From contig JACZKF010000615.1 in NCBI GenBank assembly GCA_014860175.1, positions 1 through 6,818 on the forward strand: DNA of 6,818 nt, read 5' to 3'. Position 1 is the first letter of the stretch; the number at the start of each line of letters is the position of its first letter. The translations under genes were made by a program, and so were the position numbers. Positions 1-6,294 of this stretch are shown one piece after another. The DNA is from Desulfuromonadales bacterium. GTDB lineage: Bacteria > Desulfobacterota > Desulfuromonadia > Desulfuromonadales > JACZKF01. The notes under the pieces are model-generated. The model was given only the letters and a program-made list of their open reading frames with translations. It was not told the origin of the DNA and made no database searches.

Positions 1-1283
1 GTGCGGCGGAGAAAGTCGAGGGAGTCGGCGATCTCCCGGCGGCGCACGTTGGCCCGGGCGAAGACGTCGCCGGTCTCCTCGAAAATCACATTATCGAAGC
101 GCTCGCACCACCAGTCGGCCGGGTGGTGCAGCCGCACCTCGCGCACCAGACCGCAGCCGCGGCCAGCCGGGCCGACCAGACCGAGGAGTTCGGCGTCGGC
201 GGTGGTGACCTTCCCCACCCCCTCCAGGCGAGCGAGCACCGAAGGGGTATCGAAGAACAGCTCCAGCGCCCCCCGGGTGTCACGCATCACCGGCTCCAGC
301 TTCTGCAGCAGGCTGTCGGCCAGGACGCTCTCCAGATCGAAGGCCACCCCTCCGGGTCGCACCAGAGTGCGACCGAAACGGCTGCCGCAAAGAGCGGCGG
401 TGAAGTTGAGATAGTCGCCCCGCAGCCGGCCGCAGAAGGAGGCGGTCGGGAGAAAGCCGACGTCGCCGGCCAGCGCCCCGATGTCGCCGACGTGGTTGGC
501 CAACCGCTCCAGCTCGAGGGCGATGGCCCGGATCGCTTGCGCCCGCGGCGGCGCCTGGGCGCCGGAGAGCCCCTCCAGAAGCTGGGTGTAGGCGCTCATG
601 TGACCGATGGTGGTATCGCCGGCCGCCGCCTCCAGCTGGAAAGGGGTGGCTGGATGCGGTCCCCCGGCAAGAAGCCGCTCGATTCCCCGGTGCTGGTAGC
701 CGAGGGAGATCTCCAGATGCATGACGTTTTCGCCATGGCATTGGAAACGGAAGTGACCGGGCTCGATCACCCCGGCGTGCACCGGGCCGACCGCCACCTC
801 GTGCACCTCGTCGCCGGTCACCTGATAGTAGTCCATCACCCCCGGAACCGGATGCTGGCCGGCCGGCCGCCCCCAGGGGTCGCCCCCTTGCCAGGGGAGA
901 TGAAAGCGCACCGGCTTGAACCAGGGGTGCCCCTCCGGGCGCACCCCGTACTGCTCGGCCAACTCCCGCTCGAACAGGTGCAGCTGCGGGCAGGCCACGG
1001 TCAGCGACGGAAAGCTGTCGCCAATGCGGGTGCGCAGCGGCACCAGGACCCCCTGCCAGTCGCGCGCCAGCAGCGCAAAGAGCTCCAGCCCCTGCTCGCC
1101 GGGGGCGGCGAAAGCGGTGGCCACCCGCCCCCCGGCCGCCACTTCGGCCAGCAGCCGGTCGGCATACTCATCATACGGCAGCAGCGGCAGGTCGGCTAAC
1201 CGGATCGTGCCGCCGTTCACCAGCAGCGGTCCGTCCCCCGCCGCAACCCGTCTCTCCTTCACCGCCTGCGGTCGCGCGTTCAT
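1..1283 (-). CDS. hyfG: HyfG/HycE/NuoCD-like large subunit of an Ehr-type complex, lacking the N-terminal NiFe cysteines (partial)
   Basis: The frame is open from ATG at 1283 to the window edge (427 codons plus two bases, no stop), so the C-terminus is missing. Residues about 20-127 form a NuoC-like 30-kDa domain with the signature FERELAEQYGVRPEGHP (104-120). From about 165 a NuoD-like 49-kDa domain begins: VGPVHAG (166-171 core), EPGHFRF (174-180), GYQHRGIERL (195-204), ELERLANHVGDIG (257-269). In [NiFe] hydrogenases the next motif after the HRG helix is RxCGxC, which holds nickel; here that stretch (217-228) reads LEAAAGDTTIGH, without cysteine. The visible cysteines (98, 182, 284, 299, 377, 393) form no CxxC pair. 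The C-terminal CxxC motif would lie outside the window. The fold is thus that of a hydrogenase/complex I large subunit at the interface with the membrane arm, but H2 chemistry is unlikely. The start is set by a strong GGAGGTG site and an ATGA overlap with the preceding HyfF gene. The symbol denotes homology only; ehrL would be the functional-class name. Confidence 0.9.
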   Translation of the reverse strand, partial: MNARPQAVKERRVAAGDGPLLVNGGTIRLADLPLLPYDEYADRLLAEVAAGGRVATAFAAPGEQGLELFALLARDWQGVLVPLRTRIGDSFPSLTVACPQLHLFERELAEQYGVRPEGHPWFKPVRFHLPWQGGDPWGRPAGQHPVPGVMDYYQVTGDEVHEVAVGPVHAGVIEPGHFRFQCHGENVMHLEISLGYQHRGIERLLAGGPHPATPFQLEAAAGDTTIGHMSAYTQLLEGLSGAQAPPRAQAIRAIALELERLANHVGDIGALAGDVGFLPTASFCGRLRGDYLNFTAALCGSRFGRTLVRPGGVAFDLESVLADSLLQKLEPVMRDTRGALELFFDTPSVLARLEGVGKVTTADAELLGLVGPAGRGCGLVREVRLHHPADWWCERFDNVIFEETGDVFARANVRRREIADSLDFLRR

Positions 1284-2713
1284 ACCGCCACCTCCAACAA
1301 GGACGCCGCCTCCTGCAGGAACTGGCGCAGCGGCTCGGGGAGAAACAGCCCGAGACCGAGGACCAGCAGCAGCAGCAGCAAAGGGGGGCCGACCATCAGC
1401 AGCGAGTCGCGGTAACCGGAATCGACCATCCCGGCCGGCTCCTCCCCTTGGGTCATCGCCAGCACCGTCGACCCCATGCCGACAAAGACCACCGCCAGCA
1501 GCAGCAGAAAGAGGCCGGCCAGCCAGGGGTGGCCGGCACCGAAGATCCCCCGCAGGATGGTGAACTCGGAGAGGAAGGGGCCGAAGGGGGGGGTGCCGGT
1601 GATCGCCAGAAATCCGGCCAGGAACAGACCGGCGGAGACCGGTACCCGGACCAGGGCGCCGCGCACCTCCCCCAGGTACTTGCTCGAGTAGGCGCGCTGG
1701 ATATTGCCGACGGCGAGAAACAGCACCCCCTTGGTCAGGGCGTTGTTCACCAGGTGAAACATCGCGCCGAAGGTGGCCAGGCCACCGATCCCCACCCCGA
1801 TGGCCAAAATCCCCATGTGCTCGACACTGGAGTAGGCGAGCAGACGCTTGACATCGGGCTGGCGGATCATGAAAACCGCCGCCAGAGCCAGGGAAAAGAC
1901 GCCGAGACCGATGAGCGACTGGCGGGCCAGGGCCAGATCGCCGGCCGCCGCCATCACCTGCACCCCACGCAAAATGGCGAGAAAGGCGACGCTGGTCAGA
2001 CCGCCGGCAAGCAGCGCCCCGACCAGCCCCGGCGCTTCACCATAGGCATCGGGCTTCCAGCTGTGCAGGGGAGCCAGTCCCATTTTGGCGCCGAAGCCGA
2101 CCAGCAGGAAGACAAAGCCGGCCTGCAGCCAGGGGCGGGAGAAGCCGGGGGCGCCGGCCAGCAGATCATCGAGCTGCAGGCTGACCTGTTCGCCGCCGTG
2201 CAAGGCGGCATAGGCGACGAAGAGAATGCCGAGCATCGCCAGGGCGATCCCCACCGAGCAGAGCAGCAGGTATTTCCAGGTCGCCTCGATGGAGCGGCGG
2301 TTGCGGTTGAAGTAGATGAGCGGGGCGCTGGCCAGAGTCGTGGTCTCCACCGCCAGCCAGAGCAGCCCCAAATGCCGGGCCAGGGCAGCCAGCGTCAGGG
2401 CCGAAAGAAAGATCAGCAGACAGGGGACGATCACCCGATTGCCACGATCGAGACGGAAGCGCAGGTAACCGACGGCGTAGATGGAGCAGCAGAGGAAAAG
2501 GAGACTGGAGACGCCGAGGACCAGCAGCCCCAGCGCATCGGCGGCAATCCAGCTCCCGGCCGGCCGCGGCGGTTCGGCAAACAGCCGGATGGTCAGCAGC
2601 AGGTGGAGCGTGCCGGCCAGCGGCAGCAGCCAGGAGCGTCCCCGGTCCCAGGGGAGGGGCCAGGAGAGGACGGCCAGAGCCAGGGGAAAAAGGATGAGCG
2701 CAGCGATGGTCAT
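1280..2713 (-). CDS. hyfF: HyfF-like (NuoN/NuoM/NuoL family) antiporter-type membrane subunit
   Basis: This 477-residue, very hydrophobic protein belongs to the proton-conducting antiporter family (Proton_antipo_M), placed in the membrane arm where it would translocate H+ or Na+. The visible family landmarks are the membrane glutamate E123 (WLAVETTTLASAPL), the lysine K210 in GFGAKMGLAPLHSWKPDAYG (207-226), the QPDVKRLLAYSSVEHMG loop (285-301), H320/K328 in FHLVNNALTKGVLFL, and the GTPPFGPFLSEF helix break (373-384). It is somewhat shorter than E. coli HyfF (about 526 residues). No Lys or His is seen in the helix corresponding to TM8 (about 231-249), nor in the one corresponding to TM12 (about 401-420), where many homologues carry one. 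ATG at 2713 lies one base after the HyfE stop and is preceded by GAGGG at a 6-base spacing. Its TGA stop overlaps the start of the large subunit as ATGA, suggesting translational coupling. Assignment to HyfF rather than HyfB/HyfD rests on its length, gene order and lack of the HyfB C-terminal tail. Confidence 0.9.
   Translation of the reverse strand: MTIAALILFPLALAVLSWPLPWDRGRSWLLPLAGTLHLLLTIRLFAEPPRPAGSWIAADALGLLVLGVSSLLFLCCSIYAVGYLRFRLDRGNRVIVPCLLIFLSALTLAALARHLGLLWLAVETTTLASAPLIYFNRNRRSIEATWKYLLLCSVGIALAMLGILFVAYAALHGGEQVSLQLDDLLAGAPGFSRPWLQAGFVFLLVGFGAKMGLAPLHSWKPDAYGEAPGLVGALLAGGLTSVAFLAILRGVQVMAAAGDLALARQSLIGLGVFSLALAAVFMIRQPDVKRLLAYSSVEHMGILAIGVGIGGLATFGAMFHLVNNALTKGVLFLAVGNIQRAYSSKYLGEVRGALVRVPVSAGLFLAGFLAITGTPPFGPFLSEFTILRGIFGAGHPWLAGLFLLLLAVVFVGMGSTVLAMTQGEEPAGMVDSGYRDSLLMVGPPLLLLLLVLGLGLFLPEPLRQFLQEAASLLEVAV
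1289..1295 (-). promoter_or_regulatory. Strong ribosome-binding site of the large-subunit gene
   Basis: On the minus strand this reads GGAGGTG, ending 5 bases before the ATG at 1283. It lies inside the 3' end of the HyfF-like gene. It fixes the start of the large subunit at the ATGA overlap. Confidence 0.75.
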
Positions 2714-2714
2714 A

Positions 2715-3353
2715 TCATTCCCTCAGGGAGGAGAGGCGTTCGGTGTTCAGAGTCGAGAATTCGCGATTGATCTGGTGCATCACGATCCCCATGATGAAAA
2801 CGGCCACCAGCAGGTCGAGGAGGACCCCGGCTTCGACCATCAGCGGCATCGCCGTGGTGAGCAGGACGCCGAAGACGAAGATGCCATTTTCAAAGACCAG
2901 GTAGCCGAGGACCTGGGTGATCGCCTTGCGACGGGTGATCAGCAGCAAAAAGCCGGTCGCCAGGGTCGCCAGGGCGGTCGGGATGAACAGGGTGCCGCGG
3001 TGCTCCGCCACCAGCGGCAGCGAGTCGGCAAAGATAAAGGCGGCAGCCGTGCTCAGCGCCCCCAGTAGCAGGGTCGGGACATAGCCGATCAGCGGCTCGA
3101 TCTCGCGGCGGATGCGCACTTCGCTGATGGCGCGAAACAGCAGCCAGGGGATGAAGATCCCCTTGAAGGCGAAGGCGCCGGCGGCCAGCCCCAGGGCGTG
3201 GGGCGTCAGCCCGTTGACCGTCAGCGGCAGCAGAGCCAGGATCGCTCCCTGCAGGGCCACCGCCCGAATGCAGGCTCCCAGGCGGGAGCTGCCGAGGGTG
3301 AAGAAATTGAGCAGGATGACGATCAGCAGCAGCGTGTTGTTGATTTCAGGCAT
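2715..3353 (-). CDS. hyfE: HyfE-like membrane subunit (NuoK-related, hydrogenase-4 component E)
   Basis: The product has 212 residues, close to E. coli HyfE (216), with roughly seven hydrophobic segments (about 7-27, 34-50, 53-73, 88-110, 120-140, 147-166 and 170-192). Its second half carries the NuoK-like part: QVLGYLVFENGIFVFG (147-162) with membrane glutamate E155, followed by LMVEAGVLLDLLVAVF (171-186) with E174. These resemble the paired buried glutamates of NuoK that form part of the proton path beside NuoH. The role inferred is a small membrane-arm subunit linking the quinone-chamber-like subunit (HyfC) to the antiporter subunits. ATG at 3353 is the best start: upstream in frame there is no alternative ATG or GTG before the stop at 3381-3383. 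Its ribosome-binding site is weak (AAAGG, 11 bases before the ATG), unlike most of its neighbours. It stops one base before the HyfF-like gene begins. Confidence 0.9.
   Translation of the reverse strand: MPEINNTLLLIVILLNFFTLGSSRLGACIRAVALQGAILALLPLTVNGLTPHALGLAAGAFAFKGIFIPWLLFRAISEVRIRREIEPLIGYVPTLLLGALSTAAAFIFADSLPLVAEHRGTLFIPTALATLATGFLLLITRRKAITQVLGYLVFENGIFVFGVLLTTAMPLMVEAGVLLDLLVAVFIMGIVMHQINREFSTLNTERLSSLRE
2720..2724 (-). promoter_or_regulatory. Ribosome-binding site of the hyfF-like gene
   Basis: GAGGG on the minus strand sits 6 bases before ATG 2713, within the last codons of the HyfE-like gene. It supports ATG 2713 as the start and coupled translation. Confidence 0.65.
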
Positions 3354-3407
3354 CGTCTTAAAAGCCTTTAAAAATAGGTCTTATTGGTCCCATTCGCCCG
3401 ATTGGAC
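3354..3407 (-). other. 54-base intergenic gap, the only real one in the operon
   Basis: This stretch separates the hyfC-like stop from the hyfE-like start. It is clearly richer in A and T than the surrounding genes and holds two T runs on the coding strand (TTTTT and TTTT) and the weak AAAGG site for the hyfE-like gene. No convincing -35/-10 or sigma-54 promoter was found. In E. coli hyf this junction is occupied by hyfD; no open frame with HyfD character is present here. Confidence 0.7.
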
Positions 3408-3411
3408 CTAT
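3370..3411 (-). terminator. Possible internal terminator or attenuator hairpin between hyfC and hyfE
   Basis: On the minus strand ATAGGTC (3411-3405) is a perfect 7-base inverted match to GACCTAT (3380-3374), with a 24-base loop and a T run immediately after (3374-3370). The left arm overlaps the TAG stop codon of the hyfC-like gene. The same GGTCC (3408-3404) can instead pair with GGACC (3390-3386) in the loop, so two mutually exclusive hairpins are possible. The stem is short and the loop long, so this would at most be a weak or partial terminator. Since the downstream genes clearly belong to the same operon, full termination is unlikely. Confidence 0.3.
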
Positions 3412-4319
3412 CGCAGCACCAGCACCATGGCAAAGGCGGCGATCAGGGAAGTGCCGATGAGCATCTGCGGTATGCGCAGCAGGCGCAGGCGGGCCATCAC
3501 CGACTCGACGATGCCGATAAGGACCGCCAGCAGCAGCATGGCGATCACGAACAGGGCCGTATCGGCCAGCAGGCTACCGGTGCGCCAGGGGAGAACCAGG
3601 CCGACCAGCAAAGAGCCGAGCACGAACAGCTTCATCGCCGCCCCGTACAGGACCAGGCCGAACAGCGGACCGCCATGGTCGAGAACCATCACCTCATGCA
3701 CCATGGTCAGCTCCAGATGGGTATTCGGGTCGTCGAAGGGGATGCGCGAGTTCTCCACCAGCAGCACCACCAGCAGGGCGACCAGGATCAACCCCAGGGG
3801 GGCTCCTCCGGTCGGCCATTGACCGGCCAGCGCCGGGCCGAGCATGCCGTTGAGGGAGAAGGAACCGGTGAGGCGGGCGAGGACGATCAGGGCAAAAAAG
3901 ACCGTCGGTTCGGCCAGACAGGAGTAGGTCACTTCCCGCGCCGCCCCCATCCCCTCGAAACTCGAGCCGGTGTCCAGAGCGGCGGCGGCGGTAAAGAACC
4001 GGGCCAGGCCGAACAGGTAGACGAACAGGATCAGATCGCCGGTGAAGGCCAAAGGGGCGGCCAGAGCGCCGAAGGGGATCAGCAAAGACGCCACCACCGG
4101 CACCACCAGGGCGACCACCGGGCCGGCGATGAAGACCCAGGTGGTGGTGCGGCTGAGGACAAACCCCTTGCGCAGCAGCTTGAGAATATCGAAATACGGC
4201 TGCAGGAAGGGGGCGCCGACCCGACCGGCAAAGCAGGCCTTGGTCTTGCCGATCACTCCGAGCAGCAGTGGCGACAGGAGAAAGAGCAGAAGCAGGTGCA
4301 AGATGGCGGCGGCAATCAT
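3408..4319 (-). CDS. hyfC: HyfC/HycD/NuoH-like membrane subunit
   Basis: This 303-residue integral membrane protein is of the complex I subunit 1 (NuoH) / HycD family, the anchor that joins the peripheral catalytic arm to the membrane arm and couples redox chemistry to ion movement. Its diagnostic motifs are all present: GKTKACFAGRVGAPFLQPY (24-42), a charged loop FDILKLLRKG (43-52), LDTGSSFEGMGAAREVTYS (115-133) with E122, AEPTVFF (136-142), and the family hallmark VENSRIPFDDPNTHLELTMV (188-207) followed by HEVMVLDHGGP (208-218). The length agrees with E. coli HyfC/HycD (about 305-315). ATG at 4319 follows the HyfB-like stop by 4 bases and has a GAGG site 8 bases upstream. The protein ends with TAG at 3408-3410, inside an inverted repeat. 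Function is well supported by family. The identity of any bound quinone or ferredoxin partner is not visible. Confidence 0.93.
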   Translation of the reverse strand: MIAAAILHLLLLFLLSPLLLGVIGKTKACFAGRVGAPFLQPYFDILKLLRKGFVLSRTTTWVFIAGPVVALVVPVVASLLIPFGALAAPLAFTGDLILFVYLFGLARFFTAAAALDTGSSFEGMGAAREVTYSCLAEPTVFFALIVLARLTGSFSLNGMLGPALAGQWPTGGAPLGLILVALLVVLLVENSRIPFDDPNTHLELTMVHEVMVLDHGGPLFGLVLYGAAMKLFVLGSLLVGLVLPWRTGSLLADTALFVIAMLLLAVLIGIVESVMARLRLLRIPQMLIGTSLIAAFAMVLVLR

Positions 4320-4323
4320 CGGT

Positions 4324-6294
4324 TCAGCCTCGCAGCAGCAGGAAGATGAGCAGGGAGCAGAGGGTCAGGGCGACATAGAGCAGGTAGAGGCCGCCGCTGC
4401 CATTCTGGATTCGGGCGCGCAGCCAGGTACAGGCGCGGGCGCCACCCCCGACCAATGGGAGGAGCAGGCGATCGAGAATGGCGTCGGGGGTATGGCTGGC
4501 AAACGATGCCGATGCCGGCAGCACCCCCTCGGCTCGCCCGCCGTGCCGCTCGGGGCGCAATCCCCAGCGAAACAGATCGACCAGCAGGGCGGCGAAGGAC
4601 GAGGGGGTGTACTGCATGCGGGAGTTCGGCAGCGCATAGCCGCACCCCCAGGTATCCGCCGCTGACGCTTGCCGGCGCGCCCGGCGCCGCCACAGCCAAA
4701 GGAGGGCGGCGAGGACGAGCAGAAGCCAGGCGACGAAAGTCAGCGGCCAGGGGGGAGCGACGGCCAGCAGGCCGCCGGCAGCTTCCACCCCCCAGTTCTG
4801 GGCGGCACGCTCCAGCAGGGGGAAGACGCTGGCGGGGAACAGCCCGATCCCGGCGCAGGCAGCCAGCAACAGCAGCATCGGCCAGCGCATGCTGGCCGGA
4901 GCCTCCCGCGCTTCGGCGGCTTGGGCGGAGCGCGCCGCACCGAGGAAAAGGGCGCCGAACACCTTGACAAAACAGGCCAGGGCCAGAGCACCGATCAGGG
5001 CGAGGGTCGGAGCGACGACGGCCGCCAGGCTCAGGGCGCGCTCCCCGTGGAGTGAATGCAGAGCCCCCAGATAGACCAGCCATTCGCTGATGAACCCGTT
5101 GAGGGGGGGGAGGCCACTGATCGCCACCGCCCCGCCGAAAAAGCAGATGCCGGTCACCGGCAGGCGCCGCAAAAGACCGCCGGCGCCGCCAATCTGGCGA
5201 CTACCGGTGGCCTGGATGACCGAACCGGCGCCGAGGAACAGCAGCGACTTGAACAGCCCGTGGTTGACCACGTGCAGCAGCGCCCCCGCCAACCCGAGCA
5301 GGGCCAGCGCCGGCAGGCCGTGACTGCGGCCGAGGAGGGCCAGACCGAGGCCGAGGGCGATGATGCCGATATTCTCCACGCTGTGATAGGCGAGCAGGCG
5401 CTTGAGATCGTGCTGGGCGATGGCGAAGGCGACCCCCAGCACCCCGGAGACGGCCCCCAGGGTGAGCAGGGTCCATCCCCACCAGGGGGGGATCTCGGCG
5501 AAAAAGCCGGTGAGGCGCACCAGCCCATAGATGCCGGTTTTGATCATGACCCCCGACAGCAGCGCCGAGACGTGGCTGGGAGCGGCGGCGTGGGCGCCGG
5601 GGAGCCAGACGTGCAGGGGGATCAGGCCGGCCTTGAGGCCGAACCCGAAAAGCGCCAGGAGAAAGATGCCGGCTGCCGAGCCGGTGGCGGCCAGCGCTCC
5701 GGGATAAGGGAAATCGAGACTGCCGCTCGCCTCGCCCAGGAGGATGAACATGGCGAGCAGGGCCAGGGTACCGGTGTGGGTCGCCACCAGGTAGAGAAAA
5801 CCGGCCCGGCGCGCTTCCTCTTTTTTCTCCTCCGTGGTGATCAGAAAATAGCCGGCCAGGGCCATGATTTCCCAGGCGACAAGAAACAGCAGGCTGCTGG
5901 CGGCGGTCAGCACCAACGTCAGAGCGGCGACGATGACGCCGTAGAACAGGCGCAGGCGACGGCCGGTGCCGGGGTTGAGCCGCTCGGGCCAGTAACCGAG
6001 GGCGTAGACGGCGCCAAGAAGAGCGATGACATAGACCGGCAGCAGGAACAGGGCGGCAATGGTATCGAGACAGAGGGCGAAGTTCCCCCCCGGCACCCCC
6101 CAGGGATAGCTAAAGAGGAGCGGCGCCGGGGCCAGAACCACGCCGACGGCCGCGGCCAGGCCAAGGGTCGATCCGCCGACGACCATCGCCAGGGCCAGGC
6201 GCTCACCGGCGACCGACCCTCGGGGCAGCAGCAAGCCGGGGACGCCGGAGAAGAACAGCGACAAGGTGGCGACGAGGAAGGCGGCGGTTACCAT
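4324..6294 (-). CDS. hyfB: HyfB-like (NuoL/HycC family) antiporter-type subunit, second of a tandem pair
   Basis: Starting at ATG 6294 the product has 656 residues, close to E. coli HyfB (about 672). It has the expected set of channel residues: E142 in LVAWEIMALAGYFL, K221 in GFGLKAGLIPLHVWLPGAH (217-235), K252 in SGVMIKTGIYG, the QHDLKRLLAYHSVENIG loop (294-310), H341/H345/K349, GLPPLNGFISEW (394-405), and K444 in the later helix FVKVFGALFLG. After residue 545 comes the HyfB/HycC-type tail with TWGCGY (548-553) and RMQYT (559-563), ending in a last hydrophobic helix. It would be an ion-translocating subunit of the membrane arm. The frame is open further upstream, but that part lies over the preceding gene in another frame and is not membrane-like. 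ATG 6294 overlaps the previous stop by 7 bases and has a G-rich GGGGGTGG just upstream. GTG at 6300 is a possible alternative. Its tail is more diverged from the usual HyfB tail than that of the upstream paralogue. Confidence 0.92.
   Translation of the reverse strand: MVTAAFLVATLSLFFSGVPGLLLPRGSVAGERLALAMVVGGSTLGLAAAVGVVLAPAPLLFSYPWGVPGGNFALCLDTIAALFLLPVYVIALLGAVYALGYWPERLNPGTGRRLRLFYGVIVAALTLVLTAASSLLFLVAWEIMALAGYFLITTEEKKEEARRAGFLYLVATHTGTLALLAMFILLGEASGSLDFPYPGALAATGSAAGIFLLALFGFGLKAGLIPLHVWLPGAHAAAPSHVSALLSGVMIKTGIYGLVRLTGFFAEIPPWWGWTLLTLGAVSGVLGVAFAIAQHDLKRLLAYHSVENIGIIALGLGLALLGRSHGLPALALLGLAGALLHVVNHGLFKSLLFLGAGSVIQATGSRQIGGAGGLLRRLPVTGICFFGGAVAISGLPPLNGFISEWLVYLGALHSLHGERALSLAAVVAPTLALIGALALACFVKVFGALFLGAARSAQAAEAREAPASMRWPMLLLLAACAGIGLFPASVFPLLERAAQNWGVEAAGGLLAVAPPWPLTFVAWLLLVLAALLWLWRRRARRQASAADTWGCGYALPNSRMQYTPSSFAALLVDLFRWGLRPERHGGRAEGVLPASASFASHTPDAILDRLLLPLVGGGARACTWLRARIQNGSGGLYLLYVALTLCSLLIFLLLRG
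4328..4331 (-). promoter_or_regulatory. Ribosome-binding site of the hyfC-like gene
   Basis: GAGG on the minus strand lies 8 bases before ATG 4319 and inside the last codons of the HyfB-like gene. It supports the chosen start. Confidence 0.55.

Noticed and set aside
841..960. Recurring CCCCTGG/CCAGGGG words and a 12-base GGCC palindrome (857-868), possibly a repeat family
   Set aside because: The words fall in codons for Pro-Trp, Gly and Ala in a GC-rich gene, show no regular spacing, and are explained by codon bias.
123..1199. 358-codon open frame on the plus strand
   Set aside because: It is antisense to the large-subunit gene, whose minus-strand frame is continuous from 1283 to 1 and carries NuoC and NuoD motifs.
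1..1283. Functional [NiFe] hydrogenase large subunit
   Set aside because: Overall similarity points that way, but the N-terminal nickel-ligand cysteines are absent, so a hydrogenase call is not supported.
1448..2770. 440-codon open frame on the plus strand
   Set aside because: It is antisense to the HyfF-like gene, has the same low-complexity Gln/Gly/His-rich composition, and shows no recognisable motif. The minus-strand frame has all the family residues.
3354..3407. Internal promoter for hyfE-hyfF-large subunit
   Set aside because: The gap is AT-rich, but no spaced -35/-10 pair or sigma-54 GG/GC elements could be found on the minus strand.
3384..4349. 321-codon open frame on the plus strand
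   Set aside because: Antisense shadow of the HyfC-like gene, rich in Gln/Gly/Glu and without a domain.
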